DNA of 64,000 nucleotides. Source: Lederbergia citri. Lineage in GTDB: Bacteria > Bacillota > Bacilli > Bacillales > Bacillaceae_C. Under the pieces are notes generated by a model. The model had not been told where the DNA came from, ran no database searches, and saw only the letters and a list, made by a program, of their open reading frames with translations. The DNA lies in NCBI RefSeq assembly GCF_018343625.1, contig NZ_JAGYPG010000001.1, forward strand, positions 1,631,391 to 1,695,390, given 5' to 3'. Below are positions 18,430 to 28,047 of the stretch, piece after piece; within the stretch, counting starts at the first letter, position 1; the number at the start of each line of letters is the position of its first letter. The position numbers were made by a program, and so were the translations under genes.

Positions 18430-19851
18430 CTATTTTTCACGTGCAAGCTCAAAAATGGCTTGTGCGTATATCGCTGTTGCTTTTACTAAGTCATCTAATT
18501 CCATATATTCATCTTTTTGATGGGCTACGTCAGGACGACCAGGGAACAATGCCCCGAAGGCGACACCTGATTTTAATGATCTAGCATATGTCCCACCGCC
18601 AATAGCCATTAAAGAAGCAGGTTTATGTGTCTGCATTTCATAAACATTTTTTAAAACTTGAATCAATTCATTATCTTCGGAGACGTGATGCGGCTCAGAA
18701 TTTGAAAAATTGGCGACGGAGAAACCTTTTTCTTCTACAGATTTTGTAAGGGTTTCTAAGCCTTCTTTCCATTTAAACGTGACAGGATAGCGCATCGTTA
18801 ATCCGAATTTGCCGCCTTCCTGTTCATTATATGACATAATGCCCACATTAATTGTCAGTTCCCCTGAAATATCATCTTTAAATTGAACACCTAGATTTCG
18901 TCCTCGTGAATCCCCAAAAAAGAAATCGACTGCTGATGATATGAATACTTTTCCTTTATTATCTAATTCAACTGTTGATAAAAAGTTAGCTAATAGGAGA
19001 CCAGCATTTCTTCCTTTATCAGGCTCACTGCCATGAGCAGAAACTCCCTCAAGTTCAATGATAAAATAACCACTTTCAACATAGTATTGTCCTTGCAATT
19101 CTTGATTGCTTAAGAAATCATTATACATTTGCATAAGTTCCGTATTATTCTCATTAACATCGAGCACAGCTTTTGCTTTATCTGGAACCATATTATAACG
19201 CAGTCCTGATTCAAATGATAAAAGTGTAATTGCACTAGTTGAATCATTCGATTCTTCCACATTTTGAACAAGGTCGAAATCCGCTATTCCCTTTTCCGCA
19301 TTAATGATTGGAAAATCGGCGTCAGGGGCAAAGCCCATATCAGGCATTTCTTCATGCTGAAAATAATGATCTACACAACGCCATTTACTTTCTTCATCAG
19401 TTCCGATGATTAACCGCACACGTTTTTCTAGCGGCAATTCCAATTCTTTAATAATTTTCATCGCATAATAAGCGGCCATTGTTGGCCCCTTATCATCAAT
19501 CGCACCTCTAGCAAAGATCTTGCCATCTTGTACGACACCTTCAAAAGGATTGACGGACCAGCCATCACCAGCGGGCACAACATCAACATGTCCTAGTACA
19601 CCTATTAAACGTTCGCCAGTCCCCATTTCTAGGTGGCCAGCCACATCCCCACTGTTTTTTGAAACAAACCCGTCTCTGTCTCCTATTTCCAGCATATAAT
19701 CCAATGCTTTTTTAACATTTACTCCTAATGGTGCTTCTTCCGTGGCATTTCCTTCATCCAATACACTTTCAATCTTTAATAATCCTTGTAAATCTGCTAT
19801 TAAATGTTCTTTTCGTTTTTCAACCTCTTTTAACCAATTGATTGAACCCAT
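18430..19851 (-). CDS. pepV: dipeptidase PepV (M20 family)
   Basis: A 473-residue zinc dipeptidase. Metal ligands sit in GHVDVVPAGDGW (His-Asp), ARGAIDDKGP (bridging Asp), GTDEES (catalytic Glu) and FAPDADFP; the lid domain contains GVSAHGSEPDKG. It cleaves dipeptides in the cytoplasm; B. subtilis YtjP is the likely counterpart. ATG 19857 precedes ATG 19851 closely; AAGGAG is spaced 7 nt from 19851, used here. It is first of a pepV-dat pair. Confidence 0.94.
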   Translation of the reverse strand: MGSINWLKEVEKRKEHLIADLQGLLKIESVLDEGNATEEAPLGVNVKKALDYMLEIGDRDGFVSKNSGDVAGHLEMGTGERLIGVLGHVDVVPAGDGWSVNPFEGVVQDGKIFARGAIDDKGPTMAAYYAMKIIKELELPLEKRVRLIIGTDEESKWRCVDHYFQHEEMPDMGFAPDADFPIINAEKGIADFDLVQNVEESNDSTSAITLLSFESGLRYNMVPDKAKAVLDVNENNTELMQMYNDFLSNQELQGQYYVESGYFIIELEGVSAHGSEPDKGRNAGLLLANFLSTVELDNKGKVFISSAVDFFFGDSRGRNLGVQFKDDISGELTINVGIMSYNEQEGGKFGLTMRYPVTFKWKEGLETLTKSVEEKGFSVANFSNSEPHHVSEDNELIQVLKNVYEMQTHKPASLMAIGGGTYARSLKSGVAFGALFPGRPDVAHQKDEYMELDDLVKATAIYAQAIFELAREK

Positions 19852-19936
19852 GATCATACTCCTTTTCAAAGGCCCCTTCTTCTTTTGCCTTAAACTTGTA
19901 TTCACTATGTTTTATATTGTACCTCTTTTTAGCCCA

Positions 19937-21115
19937 TCAGAAAAAGAAAAAATGATTACGAATCCAAATATTCAGAAACAGAGAACAACTGATAATGAAG
20001 AGAAATGGTAAAACAAGTATGGTCTTCACAACTTTTTTCCCTTCAAAATAAGCTTCTTCTGAGGCATACTTTTTTGTAAAAGAGTGGCTGCCTACTACCT
20101 TATACCAAACAGAACCAAGCCAAGTAAGAAGGAATACCGTTCCAATAATGGCCATCGTAATTTTTAACCATAGAGGCGGAAGCATCACTGTTGCCGCAGA
20201 TGTTACACCCATTATTTGAAAATATCCAATAATATATTCGGTATTTCTAGTTGTCGCCTTAATAAAAAGTTCAATAAATCCATTTTTAGGTGTACGATTT
20301 TTAAATATTCGATTTGATTTAGAATATAGACGTGGACTTTTTCGGACTGGAACTGGTTTCGGCATCTTTTCCATATCCATTGAAAGCCCAAAAATAATTT
20401 CGATATATTTATTTTTTTCTAGTTCTTCAATCGCCAAATCCTGCTCAAACGTATGTACAGAGTTGAAACGCCGCCGAATGAACCATGCAGAGACGATTGT
20501 ATTGATTAATATTAACGCAAGGATCAATACAAAATTTTCGTTTATGAATGCTTTATAACACCACATCCAAATGATAGCCGCTCCGATAAATAGAGGAATT
20601 CCTCTTAAAAGACTTCTCCAGCCTCTTAATTCGACATTCAATCTACCTTTTACTCCCATAATTAGCCATTTCATTGAAACCCACATCGCCGCCAATACAA
20701 CCAACTGCCCCATGTGTAAACCAAATTGTATAAACCATAGAGGAGCTATTAATGAACAAATGGTTACAGCTAACAACAACTGAAAAGCGTATGAATAAAT
20801 AATGCCGCCCCGTTTCATGCCGAGGAAAAGAGTTTCTTTTTTTCTTAAAAAGATTTGATCTGCTTCCCTTACATATGTTAAAAAATGATCGCTCCATAAT
20901 AACAAGAAAAAAAGGATGAAAATAGCTGGAAATGGTAGGAGCGTCATCCAGTCTGGAATTTGAACCCACCACGATCGATATACAAAAAAGGAAATGACAA
21001 TGGCAGGTATGACTAAATAAACGAGTACCGTCCAATCTACAACTCTTTTAACAACAGCAAATTGCTGTTTCCAATTTTGACTGATTCGTTTAAACAAAAG
21101 CTGCCTGCTATTCAT
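19937..21115 (-). CDS. ythQ: ABC transporter permease, EcsB-like (YthQ)
   Basis: A 392-residue integral membrane protein of the EcsB family with about eight hydrophobic segments, for example LVYLVIPAIVISFFVY and ILVLPFLFIISCSLFL near the C-terminus. It pairs with the ATPase YthP, whose last codons overlap its ATG by 8 bp, so translation is probably coupled. EcsAB affects secretion and proteolysis in B. subtilis; the cargo of YthPQ is not known. A longer upstream frame to 21169 lies inside ythP and is rejected. Confidence 0.88.
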   Translation of the reverse strand: MNSRQLLFKRISQNWKQQFAVVKRVVDWTVLVYLVIPAIVISFFVYRSWWVQIPDWMTLLPFPAIFILFFLLLWSDHFLTYVREADQIFLRKKETLFLGMKRGGIIYSYAFQLLLAVTICSLIAPLWFIQFGLHMGQLVVLAAMWVSMKWLIMGVKGRLNVELRGWRSLLRGIPLFIGAAIIWMWCYKAFINENFVLILALILINTIVSAWFIRRRFNSVHTFEQDLAIEELEKNKYIEIIFGLSMDMEKMPKPVPVRKSPRLYSKSNRIFKNRTPKNGFIELFIKATTRNTEYIIGYFQIMGVTSAATVMLPPLWLKITMAIIGTVFLLTWLGSVWYKVVGSHSFTKKYASEEAYFEGKKVVKTILVLPFLFIISCSLFLNIWIRNHFFFF

Positions 21116-21821
21116 TAATCTCATCCTCAATCGAAATGCATGAATAAAGACTCCCATCTTCTGCACCACATTGTTTTATCACTTCATCAAAAGTGCCCGC
21201 TGCCTTCATTGTTCCTTTTTCTATTATGATAAAAGAATCACAAATACGTTGTGCAGTGTCTAAAATATGTGTACACATTAGAATCCCTGTTCCTTTTGTA
21301 CGTTCTTCCTCGAGCATATTCAATAATAGTTTTGTAGACCCTGGATCGAGACCCATAAATGGCTCATCAATAATTAATAAATCTGGTTTTGTAAATAAAG
21401 CGAGAGCAATCATCCCTTTTTGCTGCATCCCTTTTGAAAAAGTTCCTGGAAATTCATGAATTCTATCGATTAACCGAAATTTTTTTAAGATTTCTTTTGC
21501 GTACGATAGGGAAGATTCCCCCAGTTCCTCCACTGCAGTGACAAATTCAAAATGCTCCCATAACGTTAATTCTGGATAAAAAATCGGCCTTTCAGGTATG
21601 TATGAATAGTGGCTTCCTTCCTCTCTCTTAATCTCACCATTCAAATATGGAAGCTCTCCTAGAAAAGCTTTGATCGTTGTGCTTTTTCCCGCACCATTTG
21701 AACCGATCATACCGACTAATTCAGACCTCTTTATTGAAAATTGGATATGGTTGATCGTTTCCACATTCGTTTTATAGCCTGCTTGTTTAATATTCACTTC
21801 CAACAATGACATGTTGCTCAC
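21108..21821 (-). CDS. ythP: ABC transporter ATP-binding protein, EcsA-like (YthP)
   Basis: A 237-residue ABC ATPase. Walker A is GSNGAGKST (about 38-46), the signature is TFSKGMQQKG (a diverged LSGGQ), and Walker B is DLLIIDEPFMGLDPGS with the H-loop in MCTHILD. It energises the YthQ permease encoded immediately downstream. ATG 21821 is preceded by AAGGTGTGAGC. Direction (export) is inferred from Ecs similarity. Confidence 0.92.
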   Translation of the reverse strand: MSNMSLLEVNIKQAGYKTNVETINHIQFSIKRSELVGMIGSNGAGKSTTIKAFLGELPYLNGEIKREEGSHYSYIPERPIFYPELTLWEHFEFVTAVEELGESSLSYAKEILKKFRLIDRIHEFPGTFSKGMQQKGMIALALFTKPDLLIIDEPFMGLDPGSTKLLLNMLEEERTKGTGILMCTHILDTAQRICDSFIIIEKGTMKAAGTFDEVIKQCGAEDGSLYSCISIEDEINE

Positions 21822-21994
21822 ACCTTATATTTTGATCACTTTTTTATACGAATTAATTTAGTGGAAAGTTTCGGTGTTGTTCATTTTGCAAAAACCCTTT
21901 AAATTTTCACATTAATGCGTTAAAATAGAACTGTCTGAATTAGTTGCCTTTTATGAATAACAGACTTTAGTATTAGTGAAAAATTTTTAAGGAG

Positions 21995-22126
21995 TTGTCT
22001 ATACGGAAAAAGATAATAGCCCGTTCTGTCCGGGACATTAAGCCGACCGTTCCATCTGCCAAGGAATTAAAGATGAGGGAGTGGTTTTTTGAAACCTTCG
22101 ACGAACAGAATGCTTACCCGAATTAA
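21995..22126 (+). CDS. possible 43-codon ORF overlapping ytzE (uncertain)
   Basis: An open frame starting at TTG 21995 encodes a peptide with segments RKKIIARSVRDIKPT and KELKMREWFFETF and ends inside ytzE in another frame. AAGGAG lies immediately before the TTG, too close for a normal site; ATA six nt on would be ideally spaced but is a very rare start. Composition is protein-like. It may be a leader peptide, a degraded N-terminal gene, or chance. Confidence 0.25.
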   Translation: MSIRKKIIARSVRDIKPTVPSAKELKMREWFFETFDEQNAYPN

Positions 22127-22310
22127 AGCCATTTACTTATACATTAAGGAAAATGGCACCGTAACGACACGTGAGCTTGCGGATGAATTTGGGAGCACTC
22201 CTCGCACCATTCAAAGAGATTTGAATGTGTTAGAATACAATGACTTAATCAGCAGCCCACACCGGGGAAAATGGACGACAACAAAGAAAAAGGTAAAAAT
22301 AACATCATAG
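22089..22310 (+). CDS. ytzE: DeoR-type small HTH regulator YtzE
   Basis: A 73-residue protein that is only a DeoR-family helix-turn-helix: TVTTRELADEFGSTPRTIQRDL is the HTH with recognition helix, ending in RGKWTTTKKKVKI. No effector domain is present. It starts at TTG 22089 after GGGAG; the deduced MKPSTNRMLTRIKAIY start agrees with B. subtilis YtzE. Target genes are unknown. Confidence 0.9.
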   Translation: MKPSTNRMLTRIKAIYLYIKENGTVTTRELADEFGSTPRTIQRDLNVLEYNDLISSPHRGKWTTTKKKVKITS

Positions 22311-22359
22311 AAAATAATATAAACCGTTGTTGAGTTGTTTATTGAAACGATTCACTATA

Positions 22360-22421
22360 AAAAGCCATTTAATCATGCAAATCTCATTTAAAACAAGGTT
22401 GCAGACTAAATGGCTTTTTTA
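22360..22421 (+). terminator. ytzE terminator
   Basis: Long stem AAAAGCCATTTA / TAAATGGCTTTT with a 35-nt loop, followed by TTATTATTTTT. The rest of the 22311-22679 gap is AT-rich with nothing recognised. Confidence 0.7.
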
Positions 22422-22679
22422 TTATTTTTACTCTCTAAATTTTAGGTTTCCTATTCATATTGGACATAATCCCAGGATTTTTTGTTTGTATTCTTCTTAT
22501 TGGTCTTAACCTCATGATTTTTCGGTAACTTGTCTATTTTACATATTATTTTAATTAACATAAAAATAAAGATTCATAATATCTTAGCTTGAAAAAGCAA
22601 GCGCTACTCTCTATTATTTCGAATCATTTATCTAATAATGTTTATATTACTAGATTAAAACCACCCATTACTCTCTACA

Positions 22680-23177
22680 TTATAATAAAATCGACATATA
22701 GTATTCATCTACATATTCTCCATCAATGAATAATGAATCTCTTTTTACTCCTTCGATTTCAAAGCCCATTTTTTTATAGAGTTTGACAGCTACTTCATTT
22801 GTTGCAATTACTGTTAAATCTAGACGATGTAGACCGACTTGTTTTGCCCATTCAAGAACATAGCTAAAAAGAGCTTTCCCTACACCTTTTCCCCGGCTTT
22901 CACTATGTACACCAATAACAATATAGCCTCTATGTGCGATTCGTTGTGGTTTCTCATTTTGAACAATCATATAGCCTATAATTTGTTCGTTATCAGTAGC
23001 TACAAATAAACCTGATTTGCTATTGCTATTAATAGATTCAATATATTTTGCAAAAGCTTCAGCACTTACTTTTCTTTCTCCTGGTGAGAATAGCATAAAC
23101 CCTGATTCCTCTGCATTTTTCATGACAGCAACTACTTGGGATGCGTCATGTATAATGGCTTTTCTTACTTTAACCAT
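22680..23177 (-). CDS. GNAT family N-acetyltransferase
   Basis: A 165-residue GNAT enzyme. The acetyl-CoA-binding loop is SRGKGVGKALFSYV (R-x2-G-x-G form), preceded by strand RGYIVIGVHSE and followed by LTVIATNEVAVKLYKKMGFEIEG. The C-terminal YVDEYYMSILL resembles YhhY/SpeG-like acetyltransferases. The acceptor is unknown. ATG 23177 follows GAGG. Confidence 0.88.
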   Translation of the reverse strand: MVKVRKAIIHDASQVVAVMKNAEESGFMLFSPGERKVSAEAFAKYIESINSNSKSGLFVATDNEQIIGYMIVQNEKPQRIAHRGYIVIGVHSESRGKGVGKALFSYVLEWAKQVGLHRLDLTVIATNEVAVKLYKKMGFEIEGVKRDSLFIDGEYVDEYYMSILL

Positions 23178-23290
23178 TGTGTATTCCTCTTTTCTAAATC
23201 ATTATCCTACATGAATTTTGTATCCACATTCATTATTCTTTATCGACTACCATTTTCCTTTAAAACCACACTATGACTACTATGACCAAA

Positions 23291-24019
23291 TTAGTCCTGT
23301 TCTTTTGGGGAAAATTCCTTTAACTGTAGTACTTCCTCTTCAGTAAGCTCTCTGTACTGTCCATTTTCCAATGTATCATCTAGTAGAAGTGGCCCCATCG
23401 ATATACGTTTTAAGTAAACTACTTTTTTTCCTACTGCTTCAAACATTCTTTTTACTTGATGAAACTTTCCTTCTGTAATGGTCAATTCAATATCTGAATA
23501 CTCTCCAGATTTTAAAATGGTTAATTTCCCCGGTTTTGTCTCATAACCATCATCAAGAGTGACCCCTTTCCCAAAAGCTGCTACGTCATCTTCAGTTACA
23601 GGGCTATTAATGACGGCAAAATATTTTTTAGGAACTTTTTTTTTCGGGGATAAAAGTTGGTGTGCAAGCTTCCCATCATTTGTTAGCAGCAACAAGCCTT
23701 CCGTATCTTTGTCGAGCCTTCCTACTGGAAAGGGACTAAAAACGGCTTCTTCATCGTTCAATAAATCAATCACCGTTTCATCTCTGTCATCTTCCGTAGC
23801 TGAAATGACACCCGCAGGCTTATTCATCATGAGATAAATAAACTCACGATATTGAACTTTTTCACCAAAAAGGTAGACAGAGTCCACTATCGGATCCACG
23901 TGAAATTTCGCATCTTTTACTATGTTCCCATTCACCGTAACCTGTCCATTTTTTAAAATTTTTTTTACTTCTTTTCTGCTTCCATATCCTATATTTGATA
24001 ACAACTTATCGATTCGCAA
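23291..24019 (-). CDS. rsuA: 16S rRNA pseudouridine synthase, RsuA family
   Basis: A 242-residue protein with an N-terminal S4 RNA-binding domain (LRIDKLLSNIGYGSRKEVKKIL) and an RsuA/RluB-type pseudouridine synthase domain. The catalytic Asp is in VGRLDKDTEGLLLLTNDG and the motif ITEGKFHQVKRMF follows. It is expected to modify 16S rRNA. No ATG fits; TTG 24019 matches the family N-terminus, with AAAGGGG upstream. B. subtilis YtzG is the counterpart. Confidence 0.9.
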   Translation of the reverse strand: MRIDKLLSNIGYGSRKEVKKILKNGQVTVNGNIVKDAKFHVDPIVDSVYLFGEKVQYREFIYLMMNKPAGVISATEDDRDETVIDLLNDEEAVFSPFPVGRLDKDTEGLLLLTNDGKLAHQLLSPKKKVPKKYFAVINSPVTEDDVAAFGKGVTLDDGYETKPGKLTILKSGEYSDIELTITEGKFHQVKRMFEAVGKKVVYLKRISMGPLLLDDTLENGQYRELTEEEVLQLKEFSPKEQD

Positions 24020-24138
24020 AACTCTCGACCCCTTTTGTTTATAATAATACGCAGTTTTTAGGCTGTTGCCCAAACATAATTTAGCTTGAAACATAGGCTA
24101 ATGATGCAGGTGATAAATGGAATGGAGTGAATACACAC

Positions 24139-24513
24139 ATGAAATTTCGACAACAAATGCAACCCCAGTTTCATGGAGAAATGCTTCCTCAACAATTCCC
24201 TGGTACGTCTGGAAGCACTGGAATGACCCAAAGAATGAGCCAAATAGAAAGAAGAATGCAACGATTAGAGAGAGAACATGAGCGCTTGCATTCGCGGCTT
24301 ACAAGACTAGAAGGCATGGGTGGCATGGGTGGTAGTATGACAGGGTTTCCTGGGCAAGCGGGATTTCCGGGACAGACAGGTTTTCCAGGACAGACTGGGT
24401 TCCCGGGACAAACAGGGATTCCTGGTCAAATGACATCTGCTGGAATGGGCTTTCCAGGACAAATGCAGTTTCCAGGAGGTCGTCCGGGGTTCGAATACCA
24501 AGACTACTATTAA
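24139..24513 (+). CDS. coiled-coil protein with a collagen-like Gly-X-Y tract
   Basis: A 124-residue protein. Residues about 35-60 form a strongly charged heptad-type helix (QRMSQIERRMQRLEREHER) that should trimerise or dimerise. It is followed by tandem GFPGQT units (GFP-GQA-GFP-GQT-GFP-GQT-GFP-GQT-GIP-GQM), a perfect Gly-X-Y collagen-like run of ten triplets, then a Gly/Met-rich end. There is no signal peptide. Such proteins in Bacillus are often spore-surface components, but that is inference. GTG 24127 is in frame; ATG 24139 has GGAGTGA upstream. A terminator follows. Confidence 0.8.
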   Translation: MKFRQQMQPQFHGEMLPQQFPGTSGSTGMTQRMSQIERRMQRLEREHERLHSRLTRLEGMGGMGGSMTGFPGQAGFPGQTGFPGQTGFPGQTGIPGQMTSAGMGFPGQMQFPGGRPGFEYQDYY

Positions 24514-24520
24514 CCAAATG

Positions 24521-24564
24521 AAGAACTGACTGTACTGGAAGATCCAAACGGTCAGTTCTCTTTT
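24521..24564 (+). terminator. terminator of the collagen-like gene
   Basis: Stem AAGAACTGAC / GTCAGTTCTC(TT) with a 20-nt loop, then TTTTAAAAG. It lies 7 bp after the stop. Confidence 0.7.
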
Positions 24565-24647
24565 AAAAGTAGATAAAGCACACCTTTTTTGATCATCAAT
24601 TTTCATCTTAGGCTTTAGCTGTCCAGCTACTGGAGCTTGCACTTTTC

Positions 24648-26270
24648 TTATATACTTCTAATCCCTAATTTACGTTTTACTTTTGTCAATCTTTCGCCAA
24701 ACAGTCGATCAGCCAGTCCAGATTTAAGTCCTAGATAGGCATAAATCACACCTCCGATGGAAGCACAGATAATAATGATCAGGATCGATTGAAATCTAGA
24801 TTCTGGAGTTAGGAAAAGGAGCAATCCCTTATAAGCAAAATAAACAGGTACGACCATCATGACGTTAAATATGATTATTAATAGGGATCGTCTAAAAATT
24901 AACCTAAATGGATAGCGCGCAAAACTTCTAATGACAAAAAGATTGATAATAATAGAAACAGTATACCCCAAGGAAGTTGCATATATGGCTCCTTCCGTTC
25001 CAAATGCTTTAATGAATGGAATATTAAAGGATAATTTTAATAGTAAACCTGTTAGCAAGCTTAAAATCGTAAACCGCTGTTCATTAATCCCCTGTAAAAT
25101 CGCTGCTGTAACTGAGTATAATGCGAAGAGAATCGCTACAGGAGCATACGCGCGAAGAACCTCTCCCCCGAAAGGATTATACGTGAAAAATGCCGAATAA
25201 ATCGGATCCGCTAGTAGAGACAATCCTAAAGCGGCGGGTAATGTAATAAACATTAACACTTGTATCGTCTGGTCGAGCTGACGAAACATGATTTTTCGAT
25301 CATTATTTACGAATGCCTCTGTAATAAGCGGAACGAGCGTCAACGCAAAGGCTGTTGCTAAGGAAACTGGAATGATGACGAGCTTATGTGTTGTTCCATT
25401 TAAAGTACCTAAAGCATTAAAACTATTTTTAGCTTTACCGGCTTGCTCCATGGCACTCATAAAAGTAGCTTGATCGATAAATTGATAGAGAGGGTTCGCT
25501 ATTCCTACTAAAACAAACGGAAACGCATAAACGATAATTTCCTTATACATATCTTTTAAAGAAATTTGTAAGGTTCCTTTGTCATGTTTTAATAGTTCAT
25601 CGAGACCAGGCTTTCGTTTTTTCCAATACACTAGAAGGACGACTAAGCTGGCGATTCCCCCGATAAGTGCTGCAAAGGTGGCAATACTGATAGCAGTAAC
25701 AATACTTCCTTTTAAGATAAATAAAACAACGAAACTTCCTGCCAACAAAAAGATAATACGTGCAATTTGTTCTACTACTGTCGACATTGCTGAAGGGCCC
25801 ATCGACTGATGTCCTTGGAAAAAACCACGGATTAAACTCATTAATGGAATTACCAACAGGGCAAAGCTAACTGCCTTGATTACTTGTGAGACGTCGGAAA
25901 CAGTATATGTGGTTTTCGCTCCCCGCAAAACAATTTCCGCCAACGGTGTAGCAGTTGCATACATTATCAGGAATGCTATGATCCCTGTCGCACTCATAAC
26001 TAAAAGACCGGATTTAAATAATTTACGACCGACCGCATATTCTTCCATTGCATTATACTTAGCGATATATTTAGAAACAGCTAAAGGTACTCCTGCTGTT
26101 GCAATACTGATAAAAATGGTATAAGGCACATACCCAAAATTATATAAAGCATACGGTCCTTCCCCGCCAATTATGGCATAGAAAGGGATTACGTATATTA
26201 ATCCCAACACTTTCGACAATAATGTACCCAACGTTAATATAAAAGTTCCCCGAATTAATTTAGAAGACAT
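24648..26270 (-). CDS. murJ: lipid II flippase MurJ (YtgP)
   Basis: A 540-residue MATE/MVF-superfamily membrane protein with about 14 hydrophobic segments. It starts MSSKLIRGTFILTLGTLLSKVLG. It moves the peptidoglycan precursor lipid II across the membrane; B. subtilis YtgP is an established MurJ. Conserved charged positions occur in SLIRGFFQGHQSMGPSA and QGINEQRF. A longer frame runs upstream to 26525, but the start at 26270 fits the family length (about 540); its ribosome site is weak (TAGAGAATGT). It is divergent from ytfP. Confidence 0.92.
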   Translation of the reverse strand: MSSKLIRGTFILTLGTLLSKVLGLIYVIPFYAIIGGEGPYALYNFGYVPYTIFISIATAGVPLAVSKYIAKYNAMEEYAVGRKLFKSGLLVMSATGIIAFLIMYATATPLAEIVLRGAKTTYTVSDVSQVIKAVSFALLVIPLMSLIRGFFQGHQSMGPSAMSTVVEQIARIIFLLAGSFVVLFILKGSIVTAISIATFAALIGGIASLVVLLVYWKKRKPGLDELLKHDKGTLQISLKDMYKEIIVYAFPFVLVGIANPLYQFIDQATFMSAMEQAGKAKNSFNALGTLNGTTHKLVIIPVSLATAFALTLVPLITEAFVNNDRKIMFRQLDQTIQVLMFITLPAALGLSLLADPIYSAFFTYNPFGGEVLRAYAPVAILFALYSVTAAILQGINEQRFTILSLLTGLLLKLSFNIPFIKAFGTEGAIYATSLGYTVSIIINLFVIRSFARYPFRLIFRRSLLIIIFNVMMVVPVYFAYKGLLLFLTPESRFQSILIIIICASIGGVIYAYLGLKSGLADRLFGERLTKVKRKLGIRSI

Positions 26271-26540
26271 ACATTCTCTAACTCTCCATTTGTTTTTTTC
26301 TGTAAAAATAATATTAAGTATATTACATCCGTTTTTACACGGTAAACCACAAATTATAAACATCTTATCACCGAATTTGAAGTGTTTCCTTTCGCTTAAA
26401 GAGCCTTTTATTCGGTAAATCTCTATTGTTAGTTTACAGTTATCCACGCCATTTGACAATGAACGAGATATGAACTGTTTGCTTTTCATCTGCTCTAATT
26501 TTACAATTGTATCAGCAAATAACAAGGTGTTGACTATATT

Positions 26541-27800
26541 ATGTATGATGTCATTGTAATAGGCGGAGGACCTTCAGGATTAATGGCTGCTATTGGAGCT
26601 GCTGAAAATAATGCTAAAGTTCTTCTCATTGATAAAGGAAATAAATTAGGACGCAAGCTGGCTATTTCCGGCGGTGGACGCTGCAATGTTACAAATAGGC
26701 TTCCGATCGACGAAATTATCCGTCATATTCCGGGAAACGGCCGCTTTCTTTACGGAGCATTTTCGGTTTTTAATAACGAAGATATCATCCGCTTTTTTGA
26801 AAATCTAGGAATAGAACTAAAGGAAGAAGATCACGGAAGGATGTTTCCCGTTTCCAACCGTGCTCAATCGGTTGTAGATGCCCTTTTAAACCAGTTAGAC
26901 CTTCTCGGAGTTAAAATAAAGGTAAATAGTCCCGTACAAGAGCTTTTATTTAGCAATCATAAAATTGCTGGAGTTTTATTAGAAACAGGAGAAAAAATTT
27001 CAAGTAAATCTGTTGTAGTAGCAACTGGCGGTAAGTCTGTTCCTCAAACTGGCTCAACAGGCGATGGATTTCCTTGGGCAGTTGAAGCAGGGCATACGAT
27101 ATCAGAACTATTTCCTACAGAAGTCCCTGTCACATCATCAGAAGATTTTATAAAAGAAAAAACATTACAAGGATTATCATTGCGTAATGTAGCATTAAGT
27201 GTTCTAAACCCAAAAGGAAAGCCACTCATTACTCATCAAATGGATATGATTTTCACACACTTTGGCATTTCCGGTCCAGCTGTTCTAAGGTGCAGCCAAT
27301 TCGTTATTAAAGCACAAAAAAAATGGAAACTCGATGATGTTATGATGTCATTGGACGCACTTCCGGAACGTAAGCAGGAGGATTTACATAAGGATTTATT
27401 AAAAATAGTGAAGGAGGAGCCTAAGAAGGCTATAAAAAATGCGTTTAAAGGAATCCTGCCTGAACGATATTTATTGTTCTTATTAGAGCGAAGCGAAATT
27501 GATTCTGGAGCAATATGTACATCGATTTCTAGTGAAAAATTGCGTTCCTTTGCGCAAAATTGCAAGCAATTCCGTTTTAAAGTAGATGGAACATTATCGC
27601 TTGAAAAAGCATTCGTCACGGGCGGAGGCGTATCCGTTAAAGAAATCGAACCAAAAACAATGGCCTCTAAGCTAATGTCTGGTCTGTATTTCTGTGGAGA
27701 GGTGCTCGATATTTACGGATACACAGGGGGCTACAATATCACATCTGCTTTAGTGACTGGGAGATTAGCCGGTATAAACGCAGCCCAGTCAAGTAAATAA
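26541..27800 (+). CDS. ytfP: HI0933/BaiN-type FAD-dependent oxidoreductase YtfP
   Basis: A 419-residue flavoprotein. The dinucleotide-binding motif [14 protein letters not shown] is at the N-terminus, the family signature [16 protein letters not shown] follows, and a second FAD contact [19 protein letters not shown] lies at the C-terminus. Family members are uncharacterised or reduce steroid-like enones (BaiN); the substrate is unknown. ATG 26541 has a somewhat distant AAGGTG. The 26271-26540 region upstream holds only AT-rich, promoter-type sequence. Confidence 0.93.
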   Translation: MYDVIVIGGGPSGLMAAIGAAENNAKVLLIDKGNKLGRKLAISGGGRCNVTNRLPIDEIIRHIPGNGRFLYGAFSVFNNEDIIRFFENLGIELKEEDHGRMFPVSNRAQSVVDALLNQLDLLGVKIKVNSPVQELLFSNHKIAGVLLETGEKISSKSVVVATGGKSVPQTGSTGDGFPWAVEAGHTISELFPTEVPVTSSEDFIKEKTLQGLSLRNVALSVLNPKGKPLITHQMDMIFTHFGISGPAVLRCSQFVIKAQKKWKLDDVMMSLDALPERKQEDLHKDLLKIVKEEPKKAIKNAFKGILPERYLLFLLERSEIDSGAICTSISSEKLRSFAQNCKQFRFKVDGTLSLEKAFVTGGGVSVKEIEPKTMASKLMSGLYFCGEVLDIYGYTGGYNITSALVTGRLAGINAAQSSK

Positions 27801-27807
27801 AAAAAGT

Positions 27808-27837
27808 AAAGCTGCCTAGACATATCTAGACAGCTTT
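27808..27837. terminator. bidirectional terminator between ytfP and cse60
   Basis: Stem AAAGCTGcCTAGA / TCTAGaCAGCTTT with a 4-nt loop. There are T or A runs on both sides; it touches the cse60 stop codon. Confidence 0.85.
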
Positions 27838-28019
27838 CATTTTACATACAACACCATGGCACTAAAACAATAAACTTGTTCTGCGCCAGCTTCCCCAATA
27901 GCAGCTACATTATATTTAATGTCAATTATATCTCTTTCCTCCAGATCTCCAAGAAAAGCATTCATTTCAACCTCGAGATCTTTTTCATGCTCACAATCGA
28001 ATAATTTTACTTGAACCAT
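27837..28019 (-). CDS. cse60: sporulation protein Cse60
   Basis: A 60-residue protein, exactly the size of B. subtilis Cse60, a sigma-E-controlled mother-cell protein of unknown function. It starts MVQVKLFDCEHEKDLEVEMNAF and ends VYCFSAMVLYVK, matching the family ends. A longer frame upstream is spurious; ATG 28019 follows AAGGTGAG. A plausible sigma-E promoter lies in the 68-bp gap upstream. Confidence 0.92.
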   Translation of the reverse strand: MVQVKLFDCEHEKDLEVEMNAFLGDLEERDIIDIKYNVAAIGEAGAEQVYCFSAMVLYVK

Positions 28020-28047
28020 TGTACTCACCTTTTTAGAGTTTTTTATT

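Noticed and set aside
24340..24440. Short repeats that could suggest a CRISPR array
   Set aside because: The 18-bp units are directly adjacent without spacers and encode in-frame Gly-X-Y triplets.
24299..24642. Two minus-strand ORFs antisense to the collagen-like gene
   Set aside because: They mirror the GFPGQT repeats and have no start context; the plus-strand protein has a good ribosome site and terminator.
26271..26525. N-terminal extension of MurJ by 85 codons
   Set aside because: Translation is not membrane-like, exceeds family length and overlaps the divergent promoter region of ytfP.
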